DNA of 64,000 nt. Origin: Imbricaverruca yamaguchii. Taxonomy: Eukaryota; Arthropoda; Thecostraca; Neoverrucidae. The stretch lies in assembly GCA_034440575.1 (NCBI GenBank), contig JAOTOL010001603.1, forward strand, positions 1,444,001 to 1,508,000, in the 5' to 3' direction. The translations under genes and the position numbers were made by a program. A model generated the notes under the pieces. That model was not told where the DNA came from and ran no database searches. It saw only the letters and a list, made by a program, of their open reading frames with translations. The number at the start of each line of letters is the position of its first letter. Position 1 is the first letter of the stretch. This document shows positions 38,294 through 50,817 of this stretch, in pieces.

Positions 38294-41200
38294 TATAGAT
38301 ATATATGTATATATGTATGTATATATGTATATATCAAGTGGATAATGGCATGATTGTTGACGGGTACGTGGTAAAACTTAGAATTTTAGCGGCAAAGTGT
38401 CCACATGGTGTGTTCCATAAGGAGTCCGACACAAGAAGATATAGACTGCGCCCTGTAGGTGAACAATTCGTACCTTCGATATTGTATCAGGATCAAACAA
38501 TCGTGCACTTCAGCTGGACCATGTTGAAGGCAGTCATGACTGTGGTGGTGCACGCTTAGTCCTCAGCACATGCGACACACGCACAACAATGACCACCTGG
38601 CTTGTGAGCGCTGTTGCTGTTGCAACAGCAAATGCGCTGTTGCTAGCTGGATGTGTGGATCTACGCACTCTGTGTTTGTGAAACGAATCCTAACATTTGT
38701 ACAAGCACTACCCGTGTTTGTGCTTTTGTGAGCATTACTTGTGTCCGTCCAATCACTTCCAGTATTTGTGTGAGCACTACCTGTATGTCTGCGAGTACGC
38801 CCCGTGCTTGTGTGGGCTTTATTTGTGTTTGTCCGAGCACGTCCTGTGTTTGTGTGGACGTCACGTGCGCTTGCCGGGGCACGTCCTGTGTTTGTAGCGT
38901 CCTCCTTCGCTGTGTCCGGACGCCGCTGTTGACCCCGTTGCGGTGGGAGTTGATTTCCTGCCGTGAGGACGGCAGGAAACCGTCTGATGTGGCCGCCGGC
39001 CCGGCGGAAGCCACGAGTCGTTGGCCGTCGGCGGTGGGCTGTGCGCTGCTGCTGCGCCGACGGCTGCTGTGACGGCTGTGCTGTGATGGCTTAGTCTCGG
39101 TGGGCCAGGCTTGGTCGACGCGGGTCATCAGAAGCCTCGGGGGCTGACACCGGCTGGGTCACCTCGCGGGCTCACAGAAGCGATCAGCTGAAGCAGGGTT
39201 TTGTCCCCTGGCGGTCCGACCTGTCAACAGGTCGGTACCTATGTCAGCTCGACCTGTCAGTAGGCCGGCGCCTGAGTCAGCCTAGCCTATCAGCAGGTCG
39301 GTACCTATGTCAGCCCGACCTGTCAAGAGATCGGCGCCTGTGTCAGCCCGACCTGTCAGCAGGTCGGCGCCTGTGTCAGCCCGACCTGTCAGCAGGTCGG
39401 CGCCTGTGTCAGCCCGACCTGTCAGCAGGTCGGCGCCTGTGTCAGCCCGACCTGTCAAGAGATCGGCGCCTGTGTCAGCTCGACCTGTCAGCAGGTCGGC
39501 GCCTGTGTCAGCCCGACCTGTCAGACAGGTCGGCGCCTGTGTCAGCCCGACCTGTCATCAGATCGGCGCCTGTGTCAGCCCGACCTGTCAGCAGGTCGGC
39601 GCCTGTGTCAGCTCGACCTGTCAGCAGGTCGGCGCCTGTGTCAGCCCGACCTGTCAGCAGGTCGGTGCCTGTGTCAGCCCGATGTTCACGGGAAGCATCA
39701 CTGAGCTGTCGAACTGTGAAGTGTCGTCCAGCTGTTGGACTGTGACGTGATATCAGTAGTATAGGGCTGATGAACTGTGAAGTGGTCAGTATTATAGGGC
39801 TGATGAACTGTGAAGTGGTCAGTATTATAGGGCTGATGAACTGTGAAGTGGTCAGTATTATAGGGCTGATGAACTGTGAAGTGGTCAGTATTATAGGGCT
39901 GATGAACTGTGAAGTGGTCGGTATTATATGGCTGATGAACTGTGAAGTGGTCAGTATTATAGGGCTGATGAACTGTGAAGTGGTCAGTATTATAGGGCTG
40001 ATGAACTGTGAAGTGGTCAGTATCACCGAGCTCTTTGACTGTGACGTGATGAGTATTACCGAGCTGATGAACTGTGAAGTGATCAATATTACCCAGCTGT
40101 TGGTCTGTAAAGTGACCAGCATCACAGAACTGTTGAACCACGAGGTTGAAGACATCACTGAGCTCTCCGACCGAGGGGTGCTTGCTCAGTTATTTCCCGG
40201 AGCTCTGAGTCGAGGACGGCTTGCATTTTCACCGATCGCGAAGGCTTGCATCGACGCAGTTGTTCTCGGCGTGCTGCCGACTGTGTGGACTCGGTCGGCG
40301 CTCGCCACGCCCCTGACCAGCTGACCATCTGACCATCTGTGTGCACGGCCGGAGGTCACGTGACGTGCGGCGTGTCACGTGAGGAGCTGCGTCTGACGAT
40401 GGTGCGGGCGCTCGTTATCATCGGAGCGAAACTCTTGTACAGTATCCTGCGCCGTACGGCAGAACAAACCTCAGACCCTAAGCGTGTGGCCACCGGCGGC
40501 GTTTTGGCCGTCCGCTACACTGTCAGCGAAGCCTCACTGGGGTGGTGCATTACCGACCATGTTCTTGACGCTGATTGTCTCGATACATTACCGACTGGTG
40601 CTGATGGGCACCGTGGTGGTGGCGATGATCAACTGGATGGTGGTGATGACTGCGTCCGTGAGGATGCAGATAGCCCGAACGATTATGGTAGTTGTTTCGA
40701 TGGAAACGATGGGACTTCAATGTTGGTGGTGATGATGATGATGATGGCCTTGATGGTGCTCGCGATGTGGTGTTGGTGACGATGCCGGACGCAGCGTTGA
40801 CGCCGCTTTGCGCATCAGGTGTACACCACCCTGAACGAACACCCGGACGCGCCGACACTCGGCGAAGTGCCGTACGTGGAGCCCAACGAGAACGCCATCT
40901 TCGAGTTCCACGCGGCGACTGCGCACGTGATGGAGAACATCGGCAAGTTCGAGGTGACCGTCACTCGCTCGGGTCTCACGGACACCGCTGCCCAGTGCAG
41001 GTCAGTGAGCGAAATGTTCGGTTCGGGTCAGGCCAGGTCAGTGCAAGCCAATGGCAGGGATGGTGAGATGAAGTTTCGTTCAGGTCAGTTCGGTTCCATG
41101 CCGGTCTATGGTGGCCGAGATGTTCAGGTCAGGTCACTGCAGATTGGTTGTGGAGATGGTCAAGTCAGGTGAGTGCAGGTCAGTGGCAGAGGTACTGCAG

Positions 41201-42947
41201 TCCGGCCCATATCAGTGGTCATGGTTCTCAGGTTAGGTCAGGTCAGCATAGGTAGTGTAAGTCAGGCGACGTTGAAACGATTGTGTCCCAGGTTGCATGC
41301 CACTTTTTGGAAACGCATGGTAAGTACTTACAATGAACAATCCGTCGAGTCGTGGGCTATTGTGACGATAAGTGCACATTGCTTCGCTCTTGGAGCTGAC
41401 TGGCTGTTAGTCCAAGGTGTTCAGTACAAAACTGAGCTAACACTGAACCCCAGCTAGGAAAGTATTGATGTTGGGATTGAAGGCTTGGAGGTAGATCTGT
41501 CTGTGTGTTTGCCGGCAAGATGTTTGGGCTGTCGAAGTGGTACCTCTGGAGCATTCCTCTCAAACATTATGGGTGTAAGCCAGCGACGTCAGCGTCAACT
41601 GGTGGCAATTCTCTCTATCGTCGCTGCGCCCTGACGTACGTCATCTGACGTCACTGTCAGCTTCCGGTGTTTTATCTTCCCTCCTTTCGTCCGATGTCAC
41701 CACTTCTCCATCCCGGAAGTATTAGTGGACGAGTCTCCCGTTTTTCAATTGGGACAGCTGTTCAGCTTTCCAGCAGATGTAAAGTTGTATTTGGCGTGTG
41801 CCCCTCATAACTCGCTGTTACATTTGTGGCAGGCTCAGGACTGTCGTACGGCATGATGTCACACTTGAAGGATTCGATCCGGTGACATGTGGTTCGTCAC
41901 ATCGATTGACATTAGTTTGCATTTTATTATTTTTCTGACGAGGTGTATGCACACTTGTGCTCGACTCAAGTATTTTGAGTCTACTCACGTGCGACTCAGG
42001 TCTTGAGAATTGCTTCGACTTGCGACTCAAACAGACTGACAAAAGCTTGAATCGATTCATATCCGACTAAGTGGTATCAGACTCATGAGCCATATGCTTC
42101 AGTGTGCACTGCCCACACACGATATTTGAATGATTGACTCATGATTCGACTCATTTTAAGACAGATGGGATTCAACTCATGACTCCAAATATATTTTCGG
42201 GAAAAGAATGGATTCAACTCGCGACTCATCCAAAAACGATTTCTGCACGTGTCGATTCTCGATTCAACTCGAGTCGAATATAAGGCTGGATATATGGGCG
42301 CTGCATGACTGATGTAGTCGATGCGCTCCTAAGTTTCCAATTCCCAACCTCTGATGCCGCCTACCTGACGTTGCTATTACAGTAACGCCAGCCGACTTCA
42401 CTGTCATAACTTCTGACGTCATATATCTGTCGCGCGCCTCTGCTCGTCCTCTGCGACCTGCCAGTTGACGTCATAGCGAATATGACGTCACGCCTCTGCC
42501 GCGTACCTCTGGCGATGTCCGTGGCGTGCCTCTCATCTGGCGCGATTCCTGTGCCCTACAGGGTGGAGACCATCGACGGCACTGCCACCGTCAACGAGGA
42601 CTACATCGGCGTCGACGAGGTGCTGAAGTTCGAGCCGGGAGAGGTGGAGAAGCAGGTGAGCGACACGGCAGCTCGACCTGTCAGTAGGCCGGCGCCTGAG
42701 TCAGCATGGCCTATCAGCAGGTCGGTGCCTATGTCAGCGCTACCTGTCAACAGGTCGGTGCCTGTGTCAGCCCGACCTGTCAGCAGGTCTGTCCACAGTG
42801 CCGCGCACCACGCGTGGCGTCACACCACAGCGTCACGGTCGAAGGGCGGCGTGATGGGTTCGTACTGCGCGCCATTGTTTCCCTTACGATGACGTAAGGC
42901 GATGTAATAGCATCACTCGTATCAATAGCAATATCAAGATGAATGTA

Positions 42948-43031
<84 letters not shown>

Positions 43032-43070
43032 TGTGCACGTGTGCGTGTGCGTGTGAGGGTACGCGTGCGC

Positions 43071-43105
<35 letters not shown>

Positions 43106-46100
43106 CGTGTGCGTGTGCGTGTGTAGATTATCCGCACGAACTGCGAGCAGTAAGTTATACTTCTCTGTGCATGAGGCATGTTCCCATTGTCATAGTGTGC
43201 CATTTGTGGTTGGCTGTAGCAAAACTTGCAAAAAAAATCATATGGCTGGAATCGAACCAGCGACCAACGTGTTACAAAGGACAGGTCACCAGGAGCGGTT
43301 TTCAGCGGAGCGTCTCGGCCGGCAGGTGACCATCCAAATCCTGAACGACAACCAGTGGGAGCCGGACGAGGAGTTCTTCCTGAAGCTGACGCTGCTGCCG
43401 GAGGACAAGGAGCGCGTCGGCGTCGAGGTCGGCCGGATCTCCATCATGGAGATCACCATCCTCAACGACGACGGTGAGCACGACCGCGAGCACGATCGCA
43501 AGCTGGTCTCCAGTCCACCGGGCTGGCGAGTCGGCGGGCGTGAGTTGAGTGGGCCGTTTCGAAGGCGTGCGACGAGAGTCTGGGTAGAGACGTCTGGACG
43601 AAGGAGGTTAGGACTGAAGAGGCCAGCTGAGCTGAATGGGCGAGATCAATGTTCGAGGATGCGACACGACATGAGGATGGAAGATGCGACAACACGTTGC
43701 ACATATCGTGCTTCATGGATTCTTTAGCATTGCTCTGCCATTCAGTAAAGCACCAAAACACAAACAGTTCATATTCACTTGATTCCATAAGAGCGGGCAG
43801 GTTCCTGTATCTCTATGTGTACCTTATTTCTTATTTCTCTCCTTGGCCATTGGCTCCCGCGGAGTGAAGTAAAGGCTCTAGATGAAACTTTTCGGTGGAG
43901 TCTGTATGCAGAGCCGCCACTATGGCTCTCCGTGTAGCCAATACCTGCATATTTAGATCGAGGAAGTGCTGTCCTATTTACAGTTTTGCCTATTTATTCT
44001 TGACAAATGCACAGCATGGGTGGCATTGTCCGGTGTGTGGTGCGGACAGTGTCTAGTACGTTGTGTAAACATTTCCCGGTGTGTGGTACGAACATTGTCC
44101 GGTAGGTGATACCGACGTTGTCCGGTGTGTGGTACGAACATTGTCCGGTAGGTGATACCGACGTTGTCCGGTGTGTGGTACGGACATTGTCCGGTGTGTG
44201 GTACGGACATTGTCCGGTGTATGGTACGAACATTGTCCGGTGTGTGGTACGGACATTGTCCGGTGTGTGGTACGAACATTGTCCGGTGTATGGTGCGGAC
44301 ATTGTCCGGTGTGTGGTACGGACATTGTCCGGTGTATGGTACGAACATTGTCCCGAGTCTGGTACGAACATTGTCCGGTGTATGGTACGGACATTGTCCC
44401 GAGTCTGGTACGGACATTGTCCGATGTGTGGTACGGACATTGTCCGGTGTATGGTACGGACATTGTCCGGTGTGTGGTACGGGCATTGTCCGGTGTGTGG
44501 TACGGACATTGCTCCGAGTCTAGTGCGGACATTGTCCGGTGTATGGTGCGGACATTGTCCCGAGTCTAGTGCGGACATTGTCCGGTGTATGGTACGGACA
44601 TTGTCCGGTGTGTGGTACGGGCATTGTCCGATGTGTGGTACGGACATTGCTCCGAGTCTAGTGCGGACATTGTCCGGTGTATGGTGCGGACATTGTCCGA
44701 GTCTAGTACGGATATTGCGGTGTTGGTACGGACATTGTCGGTGGGGTACGGCATTTCGAGTTGTACGGACATTGTGTGGGTACGGGATTGTCCGGGTGTG
44801 GTACGGAACATTGTTGGGCGGACATTGTTTTGGTACGGACATTGTCCGGTGTGTGGTGCGGATATTGCTGCGAGTCTAGTGCGGATATTGTCCGGTATAT
44901 GGTACGGAAATTGTTCCGAGTCTGGTACGGACATTGTCCGGTGTATGGTGCGGACATTGTTCCGAGTCTGGTACGGACATTGTCCGGTGTGTGGTACGGA
45001 CATTGTTCCGAGTCTAGTGCGGACATTGTCCGGTGTGTGGTACGGACATTGCTCCGAGTCTGGTCCGGACATTGCTCCGAGTCTGGTACGGACATTGTCC
45101 GGTGTGTGGTACGGACATTGCTCCGAGTCTAGTGCGGACATTGTCCGGTGTATGGTACGGACATTGCTCCGAGTCTAGTGCGGACATTGTCCGGTGTGTG
45201 GTACGGACATTGCTCCGAGTCTAGTGCGGACATTGTCCGGTGTGTGGTACGGACATTGTTCCGAGTCTAGTGCGGACATTGTCCGGTGTATGGTACGGAC
45301 ATTGTCCGGTGTATGGTGCGGACATTGTCCGGTGTATGGTGCGGACATTGTCCGGTGTATGGTACGGACATTGTCCGGTGTGTGGTACGGACATTGTTCC
45401 GAGTCTAGTGCGGACATTGTCCGGTGTGTGGTTCGGACATTGTCCGGTGTGTGGTACGGACATTGTCCGGTGTATGGTGCGGACATTGTCCGGTGTATGG
45501 TGCGGACATTGTCCGGTGTGTGGTACGGACATTGTTCCGAGTCTGGTTCGGACGTTGTCTGGTGTATGGTACGAACATTGTCCCGAGTCTGGTAGCGGCC
45601 GACAAGAGACGCCCCGCACGGTACGATGCCGCCCGGCCCACAGCCCGGGGCAGCTCACCACTAGCCCGGAGCGGTGACCTTTGACCGGGGCGGCAGCAGC
45701 GAAGGTGGCCAGATTGTGGGAGTTGCCAGTTTGTGTGCGATTTTGATCCTCTGGTCTGGTCGTTTATTGAGTGGCCGTTGAGCTGCTATCGGCGCACGTT
45801 GGCGCACCGCTGCGATCTAAACACCAACTACATCGGCTGCCCACACTGGGAGGTATTCGCCCTCTTCACATTTCGGAAGCGGCATTAACGTGGGAGAAAA
45901 GTATTATTGTAGTTGTGGCAGTATTGCTGGTGCAATCACGGGCGCCCAGATGCCGCCAATGGGTAGTGTTTGGCCAGATGACGTGTGCTCCCCGCAGCAT
46001 GGTTGAGTCAGGGACACTGAGGACGGGTCACCAACGCTGATGACTGGTCAGCGAACCTATCACTAATGTCTGGGCTCCACTCTGCAAGCGGAGGACGCTG

Positions 46101-49100
46101 CAGTTCACACACCAACCCACACCATAGGCCATTCTTACACCACTCTGCCCCCTGTTGGATTATTGACTACGAACCGTAGGCGCCCTTCTAGCATTACCTC
46201 CATCACGCCGACATTATGCTGGCACCACACCTGCGTCACCTGGCATTGTGCCAGAATCACACCTGCATCATCGCGACACCATGCTGGCATCACCCCTGCA
46301 TCATTGCAGCACGTGCATTGACGTTCAACCGCCGATGTATTGCCCCGTATCACTCCACATCACCGCTCCGTATAACGCTTACCGCACCCCCGTATCACGT
46401 TGACAAAGTCGCCGTCGTCAGCTGTGTATTTCCTTCGCGTTACCACTACTTCCATGCTTCACCCCGCCCCAGTGTCACCGCTGTACCACGTCTGTGCATC
46501 ATCTTGATCACGCGCATCACATGCATCAATCATGTGTCACCTCGCGTCACCTGTATGGCATGTACCACGCGGGTATCGAATGTGCCATTCCCGCGTGACC
46601 AGCAACACCCAGCCGTCGCGTGTTGTCTATTTGCCGTACCCCTATAACACGCATGACCCTGTCATCGTACGCGATCACTCTCGCGTCACCTACTATCGTC
46701 CACGATCAGCCCGCATCACCCACTATCGTCCACGATCACCACCGCATCGTGCACCATCGTCCACGGTCATCACCCTATCATCCACCATCTTCCATGATCA
46801 CCCCTGCCCTCCGCATCGCGCCGTCACCCGTACCGTATGTCGTCGACAGAGCCGGGCAACCTGCAGTTCACCAAGCGGGGCTTCCTCGTGAACGAGTCGA
46901 TCGGCGACGCGCAGATCCCGGTGGTGCGGCGCAACGGCGCCGACGGCGAGATCTCGGTCCGCTGGCGCACCATCGACCGGTCGGCGCTGGCCGGCAAGGA
47001 CTACACGGGCGGAGAGGGTGTGCTGGTCTTCAAACACACAGAGGTGAGCCTCCCTCTATTCACTGGCCGGCAAGGACTACACGGGCGGAGAGGGCGTGCT
47101 GGTCTTCAAACACACCGAGGTGAGCCTCCCTCTATTCACTGTCCGGCAAGGACTACACGGGCGGAGAGGGCGTGCTGGTCTTCAAACACACAGAGGTGAG
47201 CCTCCCTCTATTCACTGGCCGGCAAGGACTACACGGGCGGAGAGGGCGTGCTGGTCTTCAAACACACAGAGGTGAGCCTCCCTCTATTCACTGGCCGGCA
47301 AGGACTACACGGGCGGAGAGGGTGTCCTGGTCTTCAAACACACCGAGGTGAGTCCCTCCTGCCCGCCGGCCGGCAAGGACTACACGGGCGGAGAGGGTGT
47401 GCTGGTCTTCAAACACACAGAGGTGGGTCTCCCTCTATTCACTGGATGGCAAGCACTACACGGGCGGAGAAGGTGTGCTGGTCTTCAAACACACAGAGGT
47501 GGGTCTCCCTCTATTCACTGGATGGCAAGGACTACACGGGCGGAGAGGGTGTGCTGGTCTTCAAACACACCGAGGTGAGTCCCTCCTGCCCGCCGGCCGG
47601 CAAGGACTACACGGGCGGAGAGGGTGTGCTGGTCTTCAAACACACAGAGGTGGGTCTCCCTCTATTCACTGGATGGCAAGCACTACACGGGCGGAGAGGG
47701 TGTGCTGTTCTTCAAACACACAGAGGTGAGCCTCCCTCTATTCACTGGCCGGCAAGGACTACACGGGCGGAGAGGGTGTGCTGTTCTTCAAACACACAGA
47801 GGTGAGCCTCCCTCTATTCACTGGCCGGCAAGGACTACACGGGCGGAGAGGGTGTGCTGGTCTTCAAACACACAGAGGTGGGTCTCCCTCTATTCACTGG
47901 CCGGCAAGGACTACACGGGCGGAGAGGGTGTGCTGGTCTTCAAACACACAGAGGTGAGCCTCCCTCTATTCACTGGATGGCGAGGACTACACGGGCGGAA
48001 AGGGCGTGCTGGTCTTCAAACACACAGAGGTGGGTCTCTCCTGCTCGCTGGGGTGACGGTGTCTACCTCCCCTGCAAGCTGAGGGAGCGGTGTCCACCCT
48101 CTCTGCTCAGGGGGTGGCGTCTATCTCCCCCTGCTCGCTTGGGTGACGATGTTCCCGTCTGCCTGCGAGCGGTGATGCCGTGTTGTTCATCTCCGTCTAT
48201 CTGGTGGCACACTGAGGTCAGGCCAGGTTTCGGCTGATGGCAGCTCTGGAAGCTCTGCTGTGGTCAGATGGACAGCACGTGGACTATCGGGCTCTGGTTT
48301 CTTTCGGCTGGCATTAGCGATTGCAAAACTTTGTCATCAAGGCGACTTGAATGGAAGTGAAAAGAGCATACATTTATGTGTGAGTCAGGGCACATAAATG
48401 TTTCGAGAACCTTCACGGATTAAAGTCGGACAATGGAGGCGGGATCTACACGACTAGCTCTATATATTTTGAACCGTGATGCTACTGGGCTACCCTAACA
48501 AAAGTTCGTTTTCAGTTAAATCGCAAGTCGGACGAAGATCCATGGAATAAGCTGTGCGTGCCCACCCACCGAAATGTGATATATTTACTACCTCCACAGC
48601 TTCCTCTGCCAGAAGGCAGAGGTATCTATGTCCAGTCATCAAGTATCTGTATCGCTCTAGATGTCGACGCGCCCTTAAGCTCCAATCCACCACCATCTGT
48701 ATCGCTAAACAGATGCGGCCGCCGTTCGGCCAGTGCGCTGTTCGTCACCGGACGCATCTGCCGGCAGACGGAGCGCATGCTGGAGATCCCCATCACCAAC
48801 GACTTCTGTCCGGAGAAGGACGAGCACTTCGAGGTGGAGCTGCTGGAGCCGACCGGCGGCGCGCGCATCGGCCGCATCAACCGCACCGCCGTCACCATCA
48901 TCAGCGACGACAGTGAGTGGCATCCCGGCCCGACGACCCGACCCGACCCGACCCGACCCGACTCGACTTGGCTCGACTCGACCCGACTCAGACTCGACTC
49001 TGATCTCGATCTGACCTGACCCGGCCCGATCTGATCTGATCTGATCTGACTCGACTCGATCTCGACTCGACTCGACTCGACTCGACTCGACCTCGACTCG

Positions 49101-50783
49101 ACTCGACTCGACTCGACTCGACTCGACTCGACTCGACTCGACTCGACTCGACTCGACTCGACTCGACTCGACTCGACCCGATCCGACCAGATCCGACTCG
49201 ATCCGACTCGATCGGGTCTGACTAGACCCGATGCGATCCGATCCAAGACTGGGACCGTTTTTGTCCAACGTCATCGAACTCGACAATTCCTGGTGGTCCG
49301 ACCTGAGCCGACCTGAGCTGACCTGAACTGGCCTGAGCTGACCTGAGCTAACCTGAGCTGTGGGGACGAATAGCCTAGGGGTAAGTTGCTCGTCTCGCAA
49401 TCGAAAGGTTGTGGGTTCGAGTCTCACCTGTCGCTACTCTTCGCCCGCCACCAATCGGCGTGAGGGATTGGCGACGCTACATGACTCAACGGTCGATGTG
49501 TCGTAAAAACTAATAACCAACCATTGACCTGAGCTGACGTTGATCGACAGACTTCAACACGGTCATGTCTCGCATGATGAACCTCACCAACGCCAACATC
49601 CACGCGGTGGAGATCCACAAGCACACGTGGGGAGAGCAGATCAAGGAGGCCATGACCGTCAACGGCGGCGACGTGGCCAACGCCACCAACATGGACTACG
49701 TCATGCACTTCCTCACCTTCGCCTGGAAGGTGGGTCTGCGGCGGCTGGGATAACGTGGCGAGATGGAAGGCTCGTGAGCAGCCTCTTGGTGGCGTCGCTC
49801 ACCTGGTAGTTGATTCCTGGGTGTTGTCGTGTCTGCGGGTTGCTCAGCGCCAAATCAAGTTCGGCGTTTTGCTTGATGTCTCCGCCAGTCGAACGTGAAG
49901 CATTCCAACGCCGACCACACCGTGTAGCTGTCGCGTGTGCATAGTGGTGGCAGGTTTTCGAACAGCTTGTGCTCATTCGGCAGATGTTGGCAGGGGGGCA
50001 ATGAGAACGCCTAGCATCCGTAATCACAAGGCAAGCATGTCGCCAAGTCAAGCCCGTAGCTATTCGTGTGCTGGAGCTTTCATGGAGAAGGTGCTGAAAG
50101 AATGAATGGTTTCGATTTTTTGGTTGGTAGATGGGTAATCTCGCCACTGTGTATTAAGTTTGTTTGCTTCGTTCTTTGAACCTTTGTTCTCGTGATCAGT
50201 TTAACCATCTTTTGAAGGCTGAACGCTAACACGCCTGATTAAAACACAGATGACAAAATTTACCTTGCCAATGTCGTGATGCTTTTGCTAGCTCTATCAG
50301 TCAGCGATTGAGGCAGGGATGTAATCGAGTGGCTTCCCAGTCGAAGGTTAAGTCATGCTTTGACCTTGGACGCGCCGTTAGGTCTCCCCCGTGGGTGGGG
50401 GCAGTCCTACCACGAGCACCCAACCTGCTCTCCGCTTATGTGCGTTGATGAGAAGCCACGGTGATGTCGATCACTATGGACGCCAGGGGCAGGGATTTTT
50501 TTTTTTTAAAAAAAAAAAAACCGGAGGAGGGAGAAAAACCCCCCCCCCCACACACCCCCCCCCCCCTACCCACCCCCCCCCCCCACCCCCCCCCCCCCCC
50601 CACCCCAATTCTTTTAAACCCCCCCCCCCCCCCCCCCGAAACCCCCCCCCCAACCCCCCACCCCCCCCCCCCTTCCACACAAAAAAAAATTAATTCCCCT
50701 CCCCCCGGAAAGAAGGAAACAACAAAAAAAACAAAACCCCCCCCCCCCCCCCCCCCCTCTGGTTGGCCAGACCACCCGTCTCC

Positions 50784-50817
<34 letters not shown>

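Larger units (their letters stand above)
28845..40818 (+). other. NCX intron 4 (phase 0), 12 kb
   Basis: GT-AG. 29040-30600, 31560-32960, 33050-33860 and 34800-36280 hold no recognisable gene. Poly-G runs occur near 33270 and 33570. Ten arrays and a SINE B are listed separately. Confidence 0.85.
41001..42561 (+). other. NCX intron 5 (phase 2)
   Basis: GT-AG. It begins with AGGTCAGTG repeats. 41830-42290 is rich in GACTCA/GACTCG words, a degenerate array. Three TGACGTCA palindromes lie at 42414, 42466 and 42483. Confidence 0.88.
42656..43325 (+). other. NCX intron 6 (phase 0)
   Basis: GT-AG, 670 bp: a 33-bp array, a TA/GT microsatellite and a tRNA-like fragment. Confidence 0.9.
47044..48767 (+). 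other. NCX intron 8 (phase 0)
   Basis: GT-AG. The first kilobase is the 76-bp array. 48060-48655 shows no gene; a LINE-tail copy lies at about 48655-48692. Confidence 0.88.
48913..49550 (+). other. NCX intron 9 (phase 1)
   Basis: GT-AG, 638 bp, filled by the pentamer array, a 10-bp array and a SINE. Confidence 0.9.

Noticed and set aside
44106..45680. Multiple overlapping frames of 120-280 codons
   Set aside because: All are translations of the 23-bp minisatellite.
47117..48030. A downstream donor as the true end of exon 8
   Set aside because: Read-through in frame meets TGA at 47197-47199, and the first donor gives an uninterrupted 822-residue frame.
48700..48767. Earlier acceptor for exon 9 (AAACAG near 48711)
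   Set aside because: It would add residues absent from the family and spoil the gapless CBD2 alignment. The GGCAG at 48763-48767 keeps both frame and alignment.
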